Origin: Bacillus sp. ISL-34
GTDB taxonomy: Bacteria > Bacillota > Bacilli > Bacillales > DSM-1321
Assembly (NCBI RefSeq): GCF_018613325.1
Contig: NZ_JAGGQJ010000023.1
Location: 186,001 to 250,000, forward strand
Direction: 5' to 3'
DNA: 64,000 nucleotides
The stretch's first letter is position 1; every line of letters starts with the position of its first letter. Positions 1 to 9,057 of this stretch are shown piece after piece. Below the pieces are notes generated by a model. The model was not told where the DNA came from and made no database searches. It was given only the letters and a program-made list of their open reading frames with translations. The position numbers and the translations under genes are program-made.

Positions 1-537
1 CGCTTCGGCCTTGATCATTTTTTTTGCCAGACCGTATAAACCAAAGGTCATGGCCAAAACAAGAGAGATCCACGGGATCGTGCCGAAATGAATGCCCAGG
101 ATCAAGACTCCTATTCCTGCAAGCAGGAACGAAATGATTTGGGCCCCGCTCAATTTTTCTTTTAAGACTATCACTCCCAATAGTACACTGACTAGCGGAT
201 TGATATAATATCCAAGGCTCGTGTCGAGGATCCGTCCTGAGTTAACGGCCCAGATGAACACTCCCCAATTAGCTGTAACAAGCAGTGACGCCGTTAGTAA
301 TGCCGCAAAGAGTTTGGGATTTCCCAATATGTTTTTGACATAAACAAGAAACGCCTGCCATTTTTTCATGAACATCAATAAAACCAGCATGAACACGAAA
401 GACCATATTACCCTCTGGGCTAAAATTTCTGTTGCACCGACTCCCTGAAGAAACTTCCAGTAAATCGGCACGACTCCCCACATCATGTAAGAAAGGGCTG
501 CATAGATCGCCCCTTCTTTTTGTTCATCCACTTTCAT
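1..537 (-). CDS. rarD: RarD-type EamA/DMT permease, C-terminal part cut by window edge
   Basis: Inner-membrane permease of the drug/metabolite transporter superfamily; its substrate is not known with certainty. The reading frame is open to base 1, so the C-terminal part is missing. The visible protein is strongly hydrophobic, with successive membrane segments. It carries the RarD-like stretches AALSYMMWGVVPIYWK near the N-terminus, ILAQRVIWSFVF and LDTSLGYYINPLVSVLLG. The start at 537 (MKVDEQ) follows an AAGAAGG ribosome binding site. An in-frame ATG at 555 behind AAAGGA is the alternative and adds six residues. It runs in the same direction as the amidohydrolase downstream on the map, but a separate transcript is likely. 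The family call is firm; the transport role is inferred. Confidence 0.8.
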   Translation of the reverse strand, partial: MKVDEQKEGAIYAALSYMMWGVVPIYWKFLQGVGATEILAQRVIWSFVFMLVLLMFMKKWQAFLVYVKNILGNPKLFAALLTASLLVTANWGVFIWAVNSGRILDTSLGYYINPLVSVLLGVIVLKEKLSGAQIISFLLAGIGVLILGIHFGTIPWISLVLAMTFGLYGLAKKMIKAEA

Positions 538-617
538 AACCTGCCTTCTTTCCATTTACATTCCTTTATCTAATTCCATCTAACAATTTTGTATTTCCAT
601 TTCTTTTTTTGCAACTG

Positions 618-2219
618 TTATTTTTTATCAAACATGATTTTGTCATCGATGACCGTCATGACAGCCTCAGCTTTTAGGAGGTCATCCGGCGCCACAGTAA
701 AGACATCCAGATTAAACACGGTAAAATCGGCATCGGACCCTTTAATGATCACACCGCGTCGTTTTTCCTGGCCGATGGCTGCAGCACTCCCTTTTGTATA
801 CAGTGCGAAAGCCTCGAAAACGGAAAGCCTTTCACCCAAGCCATATACGGTATGGTCCTCACTATTGATTTTCGTCCTTGTGACAGCTGCATGAATGCCC
901 AAAATTGGATTTAATGGCTCAATGGGTGCATCCGACCCTCCCGCACAAATGATGCCCAAATTCAAATAGGTTTTCCAGGCATAGGAGGATTCCAGTAGAT
1001 TGGCTGGAACCTTTTCTTCCACCCACGGAAAATCGGACGGGACGAAGCCCGGTTGGATATCAAAGATTAGCGGCAGCTTTGCGGCCCGCTGCAACAGCTC
1101 CGGCCGGACGATCTGCGCATGTATGAGCCGGTCCCTCTGTCCCTCTTTCGGGGGAAGGGCCTCAATTGCATTCAAGACGTATTCAAAAGCGAGATCGCCA
1201 ATCGCATGGACAGCGATCGGCATTCCGGCATCCCTTGCTTTTTTCACCAATTCCTGAAGCTCGCTTTCAGTGAATATCGCGACTCCATTCGTATTCTTTT
1301 GATCTACATAAGGCTCGCTTAACAGGGCTGTACGTCCGCCTAAGGAGCCATCCGTAAATATCTTCATGCTGTCGAATTTGATATATCGCGTACCTTTCTG
1401 ATAACCGCCGCCTGCTGCCAGCATTTCTTCAAACGCTTCATGATGGACGAGTAAATTGGCGCGAAAGGCCATTTCCCGGTCCTCGATTACCGATTTAAAC
1501 GCCTGATATGTCGGAATGAAGCCATTGTAATAATGGAGGTCCTCCGTATGTCCGCCAGTCAACCCTAGCTTATATGCGTCTTCTATGGCCTCTGTGAGCG
1601 CGTTTTCGATATACTCTTGATCAATGCCGGGAAGGCTGTCTAAAATAAGGTTCTGCGCCTGACTTTCTTTAAATAAACCATTTAAACGTCCATCAGGATA
1701 ACGGCAGATCACCCCGCCCGAAGGTTCTTTAATATCATCTTTAATATCCGCTTCCAAAAGGGCGCGGGAATTGACCACCAAGGCATGACGGCAGATCCTT
1801 TTCAATACGATGGGATGTTCTTTCGATATCGCATCAAGCTCATCCCGTAATATCAATTCAGGACTCGGCCATTCATTTTCATTCCACCCTTCGGCAACAA
1901 TCCACTTTCCAGCCGGGGTCTTTGAGCACTTTTCCTTCAAGGATTTCATGACGGACTCCCTGCTATCCATCAAAGAGAGGTCTAAACGAAGCAGCCTTTC
2001 ACCATGCCCGACCAAATGAAGGTGACTATCCACTAACCCAGGCAGCATCGTTTGTCCTTTTAAGTCGATTTCCCTGGAAATATTGCTGGCATATTCATTT
2101 TTCAAGTAGTCCAGGCTACCGGTATCAACAATTACCCCCTTTTCAGTGAAGACTGCCTCCACTTGATCGTTTTCTTTAACCATCGTATAAATCGACCCAT
2201 TGAACCATAACGTTCCCAT
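618..2219 (-). CDS. ytcJ: YtcJ-type metal-dependent amidohydrolase
   Basis: A 533-residue cytoplasmic amidohydrolase of the YtcJ-like branch, predicted to hydrolyse an amide or related bond with bound metal; the natural substrate is unknown. Motifs seen: the N-terminal metal site VDSHLHLVGHG (about residue 63), GWNENEWP, a central HAIGDLAFEYV histidine motif, and the late GSDAPIEPLNP motif that supplies the catalytic aspartate. Length is normal for the family. The ATG follows AAGGAG at a somewhat long spacing of about 11 bases. It lies downstream of the acyl-CoA ligase ytcI on the same strand, but a terminator separates them. No sign of decay. Confidence 0.85.
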   Translation of the reverse strand: MGTLWFNGSIYTMVKENDQVEAVFTEKGVIVDTGSLDYLKNEYASNISREIDLKGQTMLPGLVDSHLHLVGHGERLLRLDLSLMDSRESVMKSLKEKCSKTPAGKWIVAEGWNENEWPSPELILRDELDAISKEHPIVLKRICRHALVVNSRALLEADIKDDIKEPSGGVICRYPDGRLNGLFKESQAQNLILDSLPGIDQEYIENALTEAIEDAYKLGLTGGHTEDLHYYNGFIPTYQAFKSVIEDREMAFRANLLVHHEAFEEMLAAGGGYQKGTRYIKFDSMKIFTDGSLGGRTALLSEPYVDQKNTNGVAIFTESELQELVKKARDAGMPIAVHAIGDLAFEYVLNAIEALPPKEGQRDRLIHAQIVRPELLQRAAKLPLIFDIQPGFVPSDFPWVEEKVPANLLESSYAWKTYLNLGIICAGGSDAPIEPLNPILGIHAAVTRTKINSEDHTVYGLGERLSVFEAFALYTKGSAAAIGQEKRRGVIIKGSDADFTVFNLDVFTVAPDDLLKAEAVMTVIDDKIMFDKK

Positions 2220-2331
2220 CCGGCTTTACACTCCTTATTAAATGATTGTTACTGTGCAGATATGCAGTAAGTGTACCATCTCATATCATGAATTCCCATA
2301 TTTATGCTTTTGTCAAAGCCCCTGTTAATAA

Positions 2332-2367
2332 AAAAAACGCCAGCCTTTGAGGCTGACGGTAATGCTT
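2332..2367 (-). terminator. Terminator of ytcI
   Basis: On the minus strand, CGTCAGCC-TCAA-AGGCTGGCG forms a GC-rich hairpin followed by a run of eight T residues, just after the ytcI stop codon. Confidence 0.85.
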
Positions 2368-2371
2368 TCGA

Positions 2372-3955
2372 TCAATTGTTAAGCAGTGCTTCTTCCCTTT
2401 TCCGTAAATCCACCCGTTTGATTTTACCTGAAGTGGTTTTGGGCAGCTCTTCTAAAAATTCGATTTTCCTAGGATATTTATATGGGGCAGTCAATTCTTT
2501 CACGTGCGATTGGAGCGCCTTGATCAAGTCTTGGCTGTTCGGATCGATATCATCCATCAAGACGACATACGCCTTGACCACATTTCCCCTTATTTCATCA
2601 GGACTTGCTATAACGGCACACTCTTTAACATATGGATGCTTAACGAGTGCATCTTCCACTTCAAACGGTCCAATCGTATATCCTGAGCTGATGATGATAT
2701 CATCAGAACGACCCTCAAACCAGAAGTAACCATCCTCATCCTTTTTCGCCTGATCGCCAGTGATATAATAATCCCCACGGAATTGCTGCGATGTCCGCTC
2801 GGGATCTTTAAAATATTCTTTAAAGAGAGCAGGTGTATCGACATGTACGGCAATATCCCCAACTACCCCAGGAGAACAGGGTTTACCGGAATCATCAATG
2901 ATTTCCACATGGTTGCCCGGTGTCGGTTTGCCCATGGAGCCCAATTTAATTTCCATTCCTTTTGTTACACCTACCAACAGGGTATTTTCAGTCTGTCCAT
3001 ATCCATCACGCACTTCAATATGGAAATGGTTTTTAAAGACCTCGAACACTTTTTGATTTAAAGGCTCTCCTGCTGATACAGCACTATGAAGATGGGATAA
3101 ATCATAGTCATCCAGGTTATCCACCTTTGCAATCAATCGATACTCAGTTGGTGTGCAGCATAATGCATTCACTTTGTAGTCCTGAAGCAGCTGAAGATAT
3201 TTTTCCGCCTCGAACTTCCCATGATAAGCAAGGCCGGTCGCTCCCGTTCCTAAAACCGCCAGGAAAGGACTCCAGATCCACTTTTGCCAACCTGGGCCCG
3301 CAGTTGCCCAAACCACATCCGTTTCGCTGATGCCGAGCCAGTTTGCAGCAGAAGTTTTCAAATGTGCATAAGCCCAGCCATGTGTATGGACGACCCCTTT
3401 TGGATTTCCTGTCGTACCGGAAGTATACGATAAGAAAGCCATATCCTCACTCTTCGTGTCAGCCATAGTAAGCTGATCGGATTCCACATCGGCAAGCTCA
3501 TTCAAATCCAGCCAATTTTCGATTCGTTTTCCGATTGAAAATTTCAGGAGGCTTTCCGCTCCTTCTATTTCATTCACTTCATGAGTATTTTCATGATAAC
3601 TGATGATTCCTTTGACATCACCATGGTTGACTCTATACTGCAAGTCCTTCGCACGAAGCATTTCCGAACAAGGTATGACAATCATGCCAATTTTCAATGC
3701 GGCTAAATACACTTGATAAGCTTCTACCAAACGAGGGATTATGATAAGGACCGTGTCGCCTTTACCCAGTCCTTTTTTCTTTAAGGCATTTCCAATTTTA
3801 TTTGCACTCTTTAGTAAATTCTCATATGTAAGTTGTTTTTTATCTCCGGTTTCGTTCTCCCAGAGTATGGCAACTTTTTCTGGATCTTTTGCATAACGTT
3901 CCATTTCACTCACTAAGTTGTAATGTTCCGGAGCCAATAAGTCTTCACGCTTCAT
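2372..3955 (-). CDS. ytcI: AMP-forming acyl-CoA synthetase (YtcI-like)
   Basis: A 527-residue member of the ANL superfamily, which activates a carboxylic acid with ATP and transfers it to CoA; the acid is not known but medium-chain acids are plausible. Seen: the AMP-binding loop SYTSGTTGNPKGVVHTH, the YGQTE motif, the YFWFEGRSDDII hinge region with YTGD-like YITGD before it, and the C-terminal catalytic lysine in PKTTSGKIKR. The start is placed at ATG 3955 (MKREDLLAP) because GGAGGGG sits directly upstream; a TTG five codons earlier overlaps that ribosome binding site. It is transcribed away from sspA, with a hairpin between them. Confidence 0.85.
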   Translation of the reverse strand: MKREDLLAPEHYNLVSEMERYAKDPEKVAILWENETGDKKQLTYENLLKSANKIGNALKKKGLGKGDTVLIIIPRLVEAYQVYLAALKIGMIVIPCSEMLRAKDLQYRVNHGDVKGIISYHENTHEVNEIEGAESLLKFSIGKRIENWLDLNELADVESDQLTMADTKSEDMAFLSYTSGTTGNPKGVVHTHGWAYAHLKTSAANWLGISETDVVWATAGPGWQKWIWSPFLAVLGTGATGLAYHGKFEAEKYLQLLQDYKVNALCCTPTEYRLIAKVDNLDDYDLSHLHSAVSAGEPLNQKVFEVFKNHFHIEVRDGYGQTENTLLVGVTKGMEIKLGSMGKPTPGNHVEIIDDSGKPCSPGVVGDIAVHVDTPALFKEYFKDPERTSQQFRGDYYITGDQAKKDEDGYFWFEGRSDDIIISSGYTIGPFEVEDALVKHPYVKECAVIASPDEIRGNVVKAYVVLMDDIDPNSQDLIKALQSHVKELTAPYKYPRKIEFLEELPKTTSGKIKRVDLRKREEALLNN

Positions 3956-4040
3956 ATTCTTCCCCTCCAATTATGAACTCTTAGTACCTACTCATTATAC
4001 AAGATACTTCTCTAATATTTCTATTTATTTTTACAAATAA

Positions 4041-4078
4041 ATAAAGAGAGCGGGTGTCAGATCCCGCTCTCTTTAGAC
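4041..4078 (-). terminator. Rho-independent terminator
   Basis: AAAGAGAGCGGG pairs with CCCGCTCTCTTT around a short loop and is followed by an AT-rich tract on the minus strand. It would end a minus-strand transcript from the stretch upstream of ytcI. Confidence 0.7.
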
Positions 4079-4225
4079 TGTAGTCAAATTCGATGAATGC
4101 CTGGAGTTGCAGTTGATTTCAGCAATCCGCTCCCTGTCCGCCAAGCCTCATCAAAGCAAGCGTCCGTGAGGTCCGGCTAGCCAGTTCTGCGCCAAACTTC
4201 TTAAATCCAGTGAGTTTTCATATTA
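4076..4225 (-). ncRNA. Candidate structured RNA between sspA and ytcI
   Basis: About 150 bases of GC-rich sequence contain several local inverted repeats (for example CTGGC-TA-GCCGG, and CCTCA pairing with TGAGG). On the minus strand a TATAAT-containing AT-rich block (4225-4240) precedes it and a hairpin terminator follows it at 4041-4078. That layout is what a stand-alone small RNA would look like. It could equally be a degraded dispersed repeat, which is common in this group. No known RNA family was recognised. Confidence 0.3.
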
Positions 4226-4271
4226 TATAATACAGTAAAAAAACCATGTAGTATAACCAAGTCGACAAACA

Positions 4272-4304
4272 GAAGAGAGCGGGTGTTAAAACCCGCTCTC
4301 TGTA
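4272..4304 (-). terminator. Terminator of the spore-protein gene
   Basis: GAGAGCGGGT pairs with ACCCGCTCTC just downstream of the sspA-type stop codon. The T-tract is modest. Its sequence nearly duplicates the hairpin at 4041-4078. Confidence 0.7.
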
Positions 4305-4319
4305 GCCATATTTATTAAA

Positions 4320-4526
4320 TTATCTGTTGAATCCTCCGCCTAATTGTTGTTCAGCCATTTGAACAAGGCGTTTTGTGATTTCTCCACCAACTGAACCGTT
4401 AGCGCGAGATGTTGTGTCGGCACCAAGTTGTACGCCGAATTCGGAAGCGATTTCATATTTCATTTGTTCTAGAGCTTGTTCAACTCCAGGTACCAATAAT
4501 TCGTTTGAGCTGTTGTTGTTTGCCAT
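4320..4526 (-). CDS. sspA: Alpha/beta-type small acid-soluble spore protein
   Basis: A 68-residue DNA-binding protein of dormant spores that coats DNA and protects it from UV and chemical damage. The two family signatures are visible: [19 protein letters not shown], which holds the GPR protease site (E-FGV), and [19 protein letters not shown] near the C-terminus. Length is typical. The ATG follows a perfect AAGGAGGTG site. A sigma-G type promoter lies at 4551-4581, so expression should be in the forespore. Placement next to ytcI and thiI matches sspA of B. subtilis. It could be another paralogue of the same family. Confidence 0.95.
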   Translation of the reverse strand: MANNNSSNELLVPGVEQALEQMKYEIASEFGVQLGADTTSRANGSVGGEITKRLVQMAEQQLGGGFNR

Positions 4527-4550
4527 GTGTTTTTCACCTCCTTGTGATTA

Positions 4551-4581
4551 TAGAGTGTGTTAAAACACATGGCTTCATTCA
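4551..4581 (-). promoter_or_regulatory. Sigma-G type promoter of sspA
   Basis: Minus-strand TGAATG, an 18-base spacer and CACTCTA resemble the sigma-G consensus (TGAATA, then CATACTA); five of seven -10 positions match. It lies 25-55 bases upstream of the spore-protein start. Confidence 0.6.
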
Positions 4582-4608
4582 CACATTTTTATTGGTAATT
4601 ACAGGATA

Positions 4609-5820
4609 TTAAAATAAGTCTTCCATCGCTTCTTCCTTATCGAAAGTCTGACCAGGTTTAACCGTCAATATTTCTGTTTCGGAGACCGCTTTTTCAATCA
4701 AGGATTCAAAGTCGACGAAGCTTTCATAGTAATTGACCTTTTCACGTTTCGGTTTCGTTTTTGGGCTTGCCGGCGTAAAGACCGTACAGCAATCTTCATA
4801 CGGCAGATTGGATATTTCAAAAGTATCAAGCTCTCTTGCAATTTTGATGATTTCCGTTTTATCCATGGTAATCAGCGGGCGCAGGATCGGTGTATTCGTC
4901 ACTTCATTGATGGCAAACATGCTGCTCATCGTCTGGCTCGCAACCTGTCCAAGGCTTTCACCGGTAATCAGTGCCATTGCTTCCTCCTTTTCACGAATTC
5001 GATCGGCGACCCGCATCATTAAACGACGGGTTGTAGTCATTGAGTAGTTTTCCGGGATTTGTTTTTGAATCAATAATTGGATTTCCGTAAATGGAACGAT
5101 ATGCACTTTCATGCTTCCACTTATTTCCGCAAGCTTGCCCGCCAAATCAATGACCTTTTGACGTGAACGTTCGCTCGTGAACGGTGGGCTGTAAAAATGG
5201 ATCGCTTCCACGTCCAATCCCCGTTTCATCGAAAGGAATCCCGCAACAGGGCTATCAATCCCGCCTGAAAGCATCAGCATCGCCTTTCCGCTTGACCCGA
5301 ATGGAAGGCCGCCTGCCCCCTGGATGATTTCACCTGTCAAATACACGGCTTCGCGTCTCACTTCCACTAGCAGGTTCAAATCAGGGTTCTTTACATCCAC
5401 TTTTAATTCTTCTGTATTTCGAAGCAAATGCCCGCCTATTGCCCTGTTAATTTCATCAGTATTATATGGAAAATCCTTATCCGCGCGTTTTGTCGTGATC
5501 TTGAACGTTTTTACCTCTTCAAGAGTATGATTAAGGTAATATAATGCTGCCGTTTTCATCACTTCCAGATCACGCTCTATTTTTATCGCAGGGCTTAATG
5601 ACTGAATTCCAAAAATGCCTTTCAATCGGTCAATGACAGGCTTATGGTCCGCACCGTTCAGGAGAACGTACATCCGTTCCCGGTTGGCTGTAAGCACTAC
5701 GTCTTCTATATCTTTCAAACTCCAGCGGATATGTGCCTTCATTTTGTCTACAAAGCCTTTACGGTTTCTTTTTTTCGTGGAGATTTCTCCATAACGGATA
5801 ATTATATGATCAAATTTCAT
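4609..5820 (-). CDS. thiI: tRNA 4-thiouridine synthetase ThiI
   Basis: A 403-residue enzyme that adenylates U8 of tRNA and transfers sulfur to form 4-thiouridine; in many bacteria it also feeds thiazole synthesis. Domains in order: an N-terminal ferredoxin-like part, a THUMP domain (about residues 60-165), and a PP-loop ATPase with SGGIDSP at 185-191. The C-terminal rhodanese domain of the E. coli protein is absent, as usual in bacilli, so sulfur is expected to come directly from the partner desulfurase. Its ATG overlaps the iscS stop by four bases (ATGA), which argues for translational coupling in a two-gene operon. Confidence 0.95.
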   Translation of the reverse strand: MKFDHIIIRYGEISTKKRNRKGFVDKMKAHIRWSLKDIEDVVLTANRERMYVLLNGADHKPVIDRLKGIFGIQSLSPAIKIERDLEVMKTAALYYLNHTLEEVKTFKITTKRADKDFPYNTDEINRAIGGHLLRNTEELKVDVKNPDLNLLVEVRREAVYLTGEIIQGAGGLPFGSSGKAMLMLSGGIDSPVAGFLSMKRGLDVEAIHFYSPPFTSERSRQKVIDLAGKLAEISGSMKVHIVPFTEIQLLIQKQIPENYSMTTTRRLMMRVADRIREKEEAMALITGESLGQVASQTMSSMFAINEVTNTPILRPLITMDKTEIIKIARELDTFEISNLPYEDCCTVFTPASPKTKPKREKVNYYESFVDFESLIEKAVSETEILTVKPGQTFDKEEAMEDLF

Positions 5821-6965
5821 TTTGCAACCCTCATTATTTTTTCTAAATTAGCGACTATTTTCTGTATCGCCACCAGAACTTGCTTTGCTTCTTCCATTTC
5901 ATTGCCATAGGTAGTACTGATTCGGATGACGCTTTCGGAACGAGCAGAATTATGGAACATCTCATCCACCGTTTTGCTTACGGTCCTTTTTTTCGAAGAA
6001 CAGGCACTAGTTGTCGAAACATATATTCCTTCCGATTCAAGTGCATGAAGCAATACCTCTGATTTAAGTCCCGGAACGGAAAAATTCACAATATGGGGTG
6101 CCCCTTCTTCAGGACTGTTAACCAACACCCCGTCCATTTCCTTCAAACCTTTATATAAATAAGTTTTGATTTGCTGCAGCTTATCATGATACAGCAATTG
6201 ATTGTTCATACTAATACGCAAAGCCTTCGATAGGGCGACGATTCCCGCAACATTTTCGGTGCCGCTCCTGATCTTCGTTTCTTGATTGCCGCCATGGAAA
6301 AGCGGATCGACCCGAACGCCTTCACGAACATAAAGGATGCCCGTCCCCTTCAAGCCGTGGACCTTGTGGCCGGAGATTGTACATAAATCCACATTGGCAT
6401 CACGCAATGATAACGAAACTTTGCCTGCTCCTTGCACATTATCGACATGAAAAAGCACGTTTGGGTATTGTTTTAACAATTTGCCGATTTCAGCAATCGG
6501 CTGTATTGAGCCAACTTCATTATTAACATGCATGACGGAAACCAAAATGGTATCTTCCCTCAATGCATCCTTAAGATTTTTTACATCGATTTGCCCAAAT
6601 TCGTTAACGGGAAGATATGTGATCTCATAACCTATTTTCGTCAATGATTGGCAAGCATCTTCTACAGAAGGATGTTCAATCGCTGTCGTGATTATGTGTT
6701 TGCCTCGTTTTCCCTGAGAGTGTGCGGCCCCTTTGATGGCAAGATTATTTCCTTCCGTCCCCCCGGAAGTGAAATATATTTCCGAACTCTTCACCTTTAA
6801 TAAATCAGCGATCTGCTTTCTTGCAGCGGAAAGCAGTTTTTCTGATTGCACCCCAAGTCCATGAAGCGAAGAAGGGTTCCCGAAATAGTCCGAAGTAACC
6901 TTCATGAATGAATCGATTACTTCGGGATATGGTTTTGTTGTTGCACTATTATCAAAATAAATCAT
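5817..6965 (-). CDS. nifZ: Cysteine desulfurase (IscS/NifZ type)
   Basis: A PLP-dependent enzyme that takes sulfur from cysteine and hands it on as persulfide, here most likely to ThiI, whose gene it overlaps. Seen: YFDNSATTKP at the N-terminus, the PLP lysine in SGHKVHG (K201 from the chosen start), and the active-site cysteine loop TTSACSSK (C322). The start at 6965 (MIYFDNS) is preferred because GGAAGGTGA lies just upstream; an ATG at 6980 lacks a good site. 382 residues is normal. B. subtilis has, as I recall, braB between this gene and ezrA; that gene is absent here. Confidence 0.93.
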   Translation of the reverse strand: MIYFDNSATTKPYPEVIDSFMKVTSDYFGNPSSLHGLGVQSEKLLSAARKQIADLLKVKSSEIYFTSGGTEGNNLAIKGAAHSQGKRGKHIITTAIEHPSVEDACQSLTKIGYEITYLPVNEFGQIDVKNLKDALREDTILVSVMHVNNEVGSIQPIAEIGKLLKQYPNVLFHVDNVQGAGKVSLSLRDANVDLCTISGHKVHGLKGTGILYVREGVRVDPLFHGGNQETKIRSGTENVAGIVALSKALRISMNNQLLYHDKLQQIKTYLYKGLKEMDGVLVNSPEEGAPHIVNFSVPGLKSEVLLHALESEGIYVSTTSACSSKKRTVSKTVDEMFHNSARSESVIRISTTYGNEMEEAKQVLVAIQKIVANLEKIMRVAK

Positions 6966-7170
6966 GGGCTCACCTTCCATGTTTTTGTATCTATATGGTC
7001 ACTCTACTAAATATAAGTTTCAATGTTGCTGTTGCAACTTCTAATATTAACATAATTGAATTTGAAAGAGAATGTAAAACACTGGTCCATGAATGATAGG
7101 GGACCTGCTTCTTTTTATTCCCGCAGAATGATTTGAACTTCCCACCTATCCATTGGGGGTCCGGTAAAAG

Positions 7171-7196
7171 AAAAAACCCGCCATGGCGGGTTTTTT
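7171..7196 (-). terminator. Terminator of ezrA
   Basis: AAAAAACCCGCCATGGCGGG followed by six T residues is a perfect hairpin. The ezrA stop codon (TAA) lies in its A-tract, so the gene ends inside the terminator. Confidence 0.88.
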
Positions 7197-8889
7197 AGGA
7201 AAGGACTTCTTCTATGTTCGCCCCGATTTTTCGTAAACTGCCTGGGTCGACCTTTTCTATGGCCGTTGCTGCCGTTTCCAATGCTGCTTGATATTCATAG
7301 CTTCGGAATTTAGCTTCGGCTTCCCTAAGGCTCTCGGCAACCATATCGTGACTGCTTCGATAGCGATTTCCGAATTGGATCACCTTTTCGGCCAAATACA
7401 TATGTTCGATCAATTCATGGGCTTTTTCGTGGACCCTATTCACCTGTTGAACCGCTTTTTCCAAATAAATATAAACAGCGGCCATGTCAAGCGGCTTTTC
7501 TTCAAGTTTCCCCTGAACGTCATCCATGCTTTCTTTGGCATCCTGAAGCACCAATTTATACTCTTCTGGAAGTCCTGGAATATTGCTTTTTGCAATTAAA
7601 CGTCCAGTATCGACCATTTTGCGTTTCAATTCAGCCAATGAATCCCTGGCATCCATTTCATCTTTCCGCAAAGCCTGTAATTTAACGGTAAAGTCTTTCT
7701 GATTTTCCTGCAATTCCTTCAACTGTACTGTCAGCCCCTGCATCTCTTCGCTGATAAGGGAGCTTGCCATCACATTATCCTCCATTTTCAAGACAAGCAA
7801 TTGATGGCGTTTCGAAATCTGGGCAATCTGCTTTTCCATTTTCCGTTGTGCATCGAGCTCATTTTCCGTCAGATGATACGTGTGTTGAACATGTATGGTT
7901 TCAACTTTAAGTTTATCGTTTTCATATTCAAGGTCACTAATCGTTTTCCTGAGAACTTCATCATTTTTCAAGATATACTGTTTTGAAAGTACCTCTTTTT
8001 CCAAAAGGTCATAAAGCACCTCAATGCTTTCGCGCATATCTTTAATGCCTTTATCCACGGCTTCCGTTTCGGCATTTTCCAATTGTGTTTTATATAGTTC
8101 CAGTTCTTCCTCAAGCCGGGATATTTCCTGCTCGAATTGGATATGGCTCAACAGATACCCCTGTCCTGACATCTCCTCATAACCATCCTTCAATTCTTGG
8201 AGCTGGGAATGCAGCTCGGATTGGCTATCAACCAATAATTTCGGGAGCATTTCCATTTTAACTGACAGAACCGCCAATTTTTCCTTAATGGATAGAACAA
8301 GCTCCCTCGCATTCAAATAATTGCCGTTCACGGTCTCTTCTTCATACTTCTGAAGGATCTGCAACACTTCATCCAAGGTATTTTCCAGCTTATCAGCCGC
8401 TTTCCCGTAATTATGCCTGTGTGCAAGCAGGGATTTCTTCAATTGACGGTAGGATTCCTTGATATCCTCAATTTCCAATCGATTTTTTTCCTCACTGCCT
8501 ACGAGTTCATTCAGTTCGTATAAGATCTTTTTGATCATTTCCTCGATTTCATTCAGCTTGACTGTAATTTTGCGCTGTACTTCTTTTGATCGGCTGAAAC
8601 GGTATTTATCGACGAATTCCTCGGCATCGAATAAAAGCTCTTCGACTTCGGGCATATGATCGGTAATGATGGCATCCCATTCAATGCGCCAGTTTTCGAA
8701 CATTTCCTCTGTTTCACCTGTCATGTTCAATTGTTTGACTTTAGAAAGCTCTTCCAGCACGGGGCGGTGCATGATGCTTATTTTCCAGGATTCCAGTCGA
8801 TCTATTTCTTTAAAATATCTCTTTTTGAAAAAATAACCCCAAATGATGAAAATCAAAATTAATACAATTACCCCAATTATGTAATCCAT
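7195..8889 (-). CDS. ezrA: Septation ring formation regulator EzrA
   Basis: A 564-residue membrane-anchored negative regulator of FtsZ ring assembly that also links Z-rings to peptidoglycan synthesis. A single N-terminal membrane segment (residues 4-22, IIGVIVLILIFIIWGYFF) is followed at once by charged residues and then by about 540 residues of heptad-rich, glutamate- and lysine-rich helix, the spectrin-like repeats of EzrA. Length is close to the B. subtilis protein. It is a single gene between iscS and the divergent hisJ, with its own terminator overlapping the stop codon. Confidence 0.95.
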   Translation of the reverse strand: MDYIIGVIVLILIFIIWGYFFKKRYFKEIDRLESWKISIMHRPVLEELSKVKQLNMTGETEEMFENWRIEWDAIITDHMPEVEELLFDAEEFVDKYRFSRSKEVQRKITVKLNEIEEMIKKILYELNELVGSEEKNRLEIEDIKESYRQLKKSLLAHRHNYGKAADKLENTLDEVLQILQKYEEETVNGNYLNARELVLSIKEKLAVLSVKMEMLPKLLVDSQSELHSQLQELKDGYEEMSGQGYLLSHIQFEQEISRLEEELELYKTQLENAETEAVDKGIKDMRESIEVLYDLLEKEVLSKQYILKNDEVLRKTISDLEYENDKLKVETIHVQHTYHLTENELDAQRKMEKQIAQISKRHQLLVLKMEDNVMASSLISEEMQGLTVQLKELQENQKDFTVKLQALRKDEMDARDSLAELKRKMVDTGRLIAKSNIPGLPEEYKLVLQDAKESMDDVQGKLEEKPLDMAAVYIYLEKAVQQVNRVHEKAHELIEHMYLAEKVIQFGNRYRSSHDMVAESLREAEAKFRSYEYQAALETAATAIEKVDPGSLRKIGANIEEVLS

Positions 8890-9057
8890 GGTAAGCCCCC
8901 TGTTCTAGTCCTTACAGTCTTGCTCATTTATATATCAATTTTAAAAATGTTAAATTTAATGCTTTTATGATACCATGTTAGCAATAATTTTTGACGAGAA
9001 AAATGATTTTTTTGTAGAAAATTGCTACAAATACCTGTTTTTTGGGAGGGAAGGACC

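Larger units (their letters stand above)
3956..4319. other. Intergenic region ytcI-sspA with two near-duplicate hairpins
   Basis: No protein gene is visible. Two hairpins (4041-4078 and 4272-4304) share the core GAGAGCGGGTGT paired with CCCGCTCTC. Between them lies an unusually GC-rich, potentially folded stretch (4076-4220), then an AT-rich block with TATAAT on the minus strand. This may be a small RNA gene or a copy of a dispersed repeat. Confidence 0.6.
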
